Of a stretch of DNA of 64,000 nt, positions 62,406 to 64,000 are shown piece by piece. The number at the start of each line of letters is the position of its first letter. Positions within the stretch are counted from its first letter, which is position 1. Position numbers and translations under genes: made by a program. Where the stretch lies: NCBI RefSeq assembly GCF_007923445.1, contig NZ_VOJI01000013.1, positions 62,001 through 126,000 on the forward strand. Reading direction: 5' to 3'. The DNA comes from Puniceibacterium confluentis (GTDB taxonomy: Bacteria; Pseudomonadota; Alphaproteobacteria; Rhodobacterales; Rhodobacteraceae). The notes beneath the pieces were generated by a model. That model did not search any database. It was given only the letters and a program-made list of their open reading frames with translations, and was not told where the DNA came from.

Positions 62406-63368
62406 TCAGTTGCTGGCGATTGTCAGGTCTTCCAGCGGCTTTTTCAACACCAGAAAGTCACCGATGCTGTCGCAGTCAGGAACGGCGAGGGAAATATCGT
62501 GGACCTGCATGGAGCCGCCGCCGGTCAGTTCCAGGCTTTGCGCCTCGACTTCGGTGCCGCAGTTGTCGGCCGTGATCTCGGCTTCGATGCTCAGGGCGAT
62601 GCTGCCGGTGCTTTCGGTTGTTCCGACAGGAAAGCTGTAGACCTCGGCCAGCAGCGCGTCGGGGCTGCCTGCATCGCCGAGCTGGATCAAAAAGCCGCTT
62701 TCCCCACGGGCGGTTTTGGCAAAATCTCCGGTCGACGCGTTCCAGATGTGGCCGCTGCCACCATAGGGCGCGTCAAATTCGCGGGCATGCAGCTGCAAAC
62801 CGGTGTTGCCTTTCCACTGCAAGGCCACCCGGTCGTAAAAGCCAAGGGATGTGACGTCGGCAGAAGCAACCGCACCGTCCCCATTGTCGAAAGAGGCAAT
62901 GAACAGCGCCTTCTGCGCCAGCGCCGGGACGACAACCTCGAGCGAGCCGTCCTTACCGGTCACTTCGGTAAACATGAGGCCGTTGTGATGGACGGTGACA
63001 CGCTCGCCGCCAAGGCAGGGGGCGGAGAGTGACAGTGTGACCATTGCACCGGCAGTGGCAGTGGCGGCGAGGTCCACGGGGCAGGTGAGATCACCCGTCC
63101 TATCGTCTGTCGCCAGGGGCAGATTGGGGTTGCCTTCGACAGACGCCAGTACGGCGGCCGAGTCCGGCATCGCGGGCTTTCCCAGCACCGAGGGCGTTCT
63201 TGGCAGGCCGACGGACGACGTGTCGACGATTTCGGACACCATCATTCTGGACGCGTCGGCCTGGGGCTGCGTGCGCGGCAGAGCGAAACCGAATTGCATG
63301 ATATAGCCAATAGTCAGAGCACAGACGAATGTCCCCAGACCCAGAATGTATGTCTTTGCGCGTGTCAT
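62406..63368 (-). CDS. anchored exported protein of unknown function beside secA
   Basis: 320 residues with one N-terminal span (TYILGLGTFVCALTIGYIM). The rest is a probable beta-rich periplasmic region: LTCPVDLAATATAGAMVTLS, APCLGGERVTVHHNGLMFTE, FIASFDNGDGAVASADVTSL, and paired cysteines at CPVDL/APCLGG and DNCGTE/PDCDSI. I do not recognise a family; such genes beside secA are sometimes labelled translocase, but nothing here shows ATPase or SecA-like motifs. GGAGG 6 bases upstream sets ATG 63368. Confidence 0.8.
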   Translation of the reverse strand: MTRAKTYILGLGTFVCALTIGYIMQFGFALPRTQPQADASRMMVSEIVDTSSVGLPRTPSVLGKPAMPDSAAVLASVEGNPNLPLATDDRTGDLTCPVDLAATATAGAMVTLSLSAPCLGGERVTVHHNGLMFTEVTGKDGSLEVVVPALAQKALFIASFDNGDGAVASADVTSLGFYDRVALQWKGNTGLQLHAREFDAPYGGSGHIWNASTGDFAKTARGESGFLIQLGDAGSPDALLAEVYSFPVGTTESTGSIALSIEAEITADNCGTEVEAQSLELTGGGSMQVHDISLAVPDCDSIGDFLVLKKPLEDLTIASN

Positions 63369-63497
63369 CGGTGCCTCCGGAACCTCTATCAGTCCGGGAA
63401 CAGTTGTGACGCAGGAAGGTGGCAAAGCTGCGGCGAGCAGAAGGACTCATTCTGACGCTTGTGCGGCGGGCACACCGGTCATCCCTACCCAAGTGCG

Positions 63498-63524
63498 GCG
63501 AGAAGGCGACAGCCGCCTTCTCGC
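63498..63524 (-). terminator. symmetric hairpin after secA
   Basis: GCGAGAAGGCG (63498-63508) and CGCCTTCTCGC (63514-63524) pair perfectly just beyond the secA stop on the minus strand. No T run, so termination strength is uncertain. Confidence 0.6.
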
Positions 63525-63534
63525 GTGGTGAGGA

Positions 63535-64000
63535 TCAGGCCAGACGGCCGTGGCAGTGCTTGAACTTGTTGCCAGAGCCGCAGGGGCAGGGGTCGTTGCG
63601 CCCCGGAGCCCCCCAGCTGTCCGGATTTGTTTCGTCAAACCCGGAGTTCAGGGCTTCGGCTTCTGCGACTGCGGGACCGGCCGCCTCTGCCGCGGCGACG
63701 TCGGACGCTGCTGCCGCGGCGTCGTTGACGCGACGGGCCTCGGCCTGCTGCGCCCGCATTTGCTCTACCAGGGCGCGCTGTTCGCTTTCGGTCATCGGGC
63801 GGATCTGACCGAGCTTCTGCGTGACATCGGTGCGCAGGCTGTCCAGCATGGATTCGAACAGCTGAAACGACTCGGTCTTGTACTCGTTCAGCGGATCACG
63901 CTGGGCATAGCCGCGGAACCCCACGACCGAACGCAGGTGTTCCAGCGTCAGAAGATGTTCCCGCCACTTGCCGTCAATCGCCTGCAACAACACCTGCTTT
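63535..64000 (-). CDS. secA: preprotein translocase ATPase SecA (C-terminal part; continues past window)
   Basis: The frame runs off the right edge. Visible are the helical scaffold end ([40 protein letters not shown]), an Ala-rich linker and the zinc-binding tail [14 protein letters not shown] (C-x-C-x8-C-H), which binds SecB. SecA drives protein export through SecYEG. The stop is followed by a hairpin and then the unknown anchored protein gene on the same strand. Confidence 0.95.
   Translation of the reverse strand, partial: KQVLLQAIDGKWREHLLTLEHLRSVVGFRGYAQRDPLNEYKTESFQLFESMLDSLRTDVTQKLGQIRPMTESEQRALVEQMRAQQAEARRVNDAAAAASDVAAAEAAGPAVAEAEALNSGFDETNPDSWGAPGRNDPCPCGSGNKFKHCHGRLA

Overview
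This is a 64 kb stretch of G+C-rich alphaproteobacterial chromosome, most likely from the Rhodobacterales (Roseobacter group). Three things suggest this: a Paracoccus-type aromatic aminotransferase; the two stress-promoter types seen (an EcfG-like GGAAC-N16-CGTT box and CTTG-type RpoH boxes); and the gene neighbourhoods (DUF1285/MoxR/DUF58/DUF4159, lptCAB-hpf-ptsN without rpoN, GT14 'Branch' glycosyltransferases beside sulfotransferases). The species assignment is inference. I saw no plasmid, phage, CRISPR, rRNA or tRNA gene. Both ends cut genes: sseA at the left and secA at the right.

Layout. 1-10 kb is carbon, nitrogen and sulfur metabolism (sseA, aromatic aminotransferase, creatinase, alpha/beta hydrolase, succinate-semialdehyde dehydrogenase, a large secreted phytase-like protein) plus a small stress locus (24-residue membrane peptide and CsbD). 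10-18 kb holds three envelope genes, a glycolate oxidase operon (glcD, glcE, a small membrane protein, glcF), two tandem secreted trypsin-like proteases and an RpoH-type small heat-shock gene. 18.6-26 kb is a tightly overlapped minus-strand operon (MoxR ATPase, DUF58, DUF4159 membrane protein, amidotransferase-like membrane protein) with a divergent DUF1285 gene. 26-29 kb has a divergent sulfotransferase/GT14 pair and a HIT protein. 29-39 kb is housekeeping and repair: ABC ATPase, zinc-finger protein, polA, PfkB kinase, nth, Ada-like methyltransferase, OmpA lipoprotein, FMN reductase, VOC protein, FAS1-like dehydratase.

39-55 kb is the envelope region: a bacterial sugar transferase, an unexplained 0.9 kb AT-richer gap, RNase D, the LPS export genes lptC-lptA-lptB, hpf and ptsN. 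A long minus-strand polysaccharide block follows: two-domain sulfotransferase, GT14, GT2-like, GT1, galE, galU, GT2 and cysQ, with a divergent ABC-2 export permease. cysQ (removal of PAP) beside sulfotransferases, with galU/galE supplying UDP-sugars, fits a sulfated cell-surface polysaccharide. 55-64 kb holds an SH3-domain protein, alkB, dnaK-dnaJ behind an RpoH-like promoter, radC, a PstS-like/OmpA fusion, an unknown anchored protein and the end of secA.

Two small dispersed intergenic repeat families are visible: a two-hairpin element (two copies) and an ATTTGGA element (two near-identical copies bracketing polA and a diverged one before glcE).
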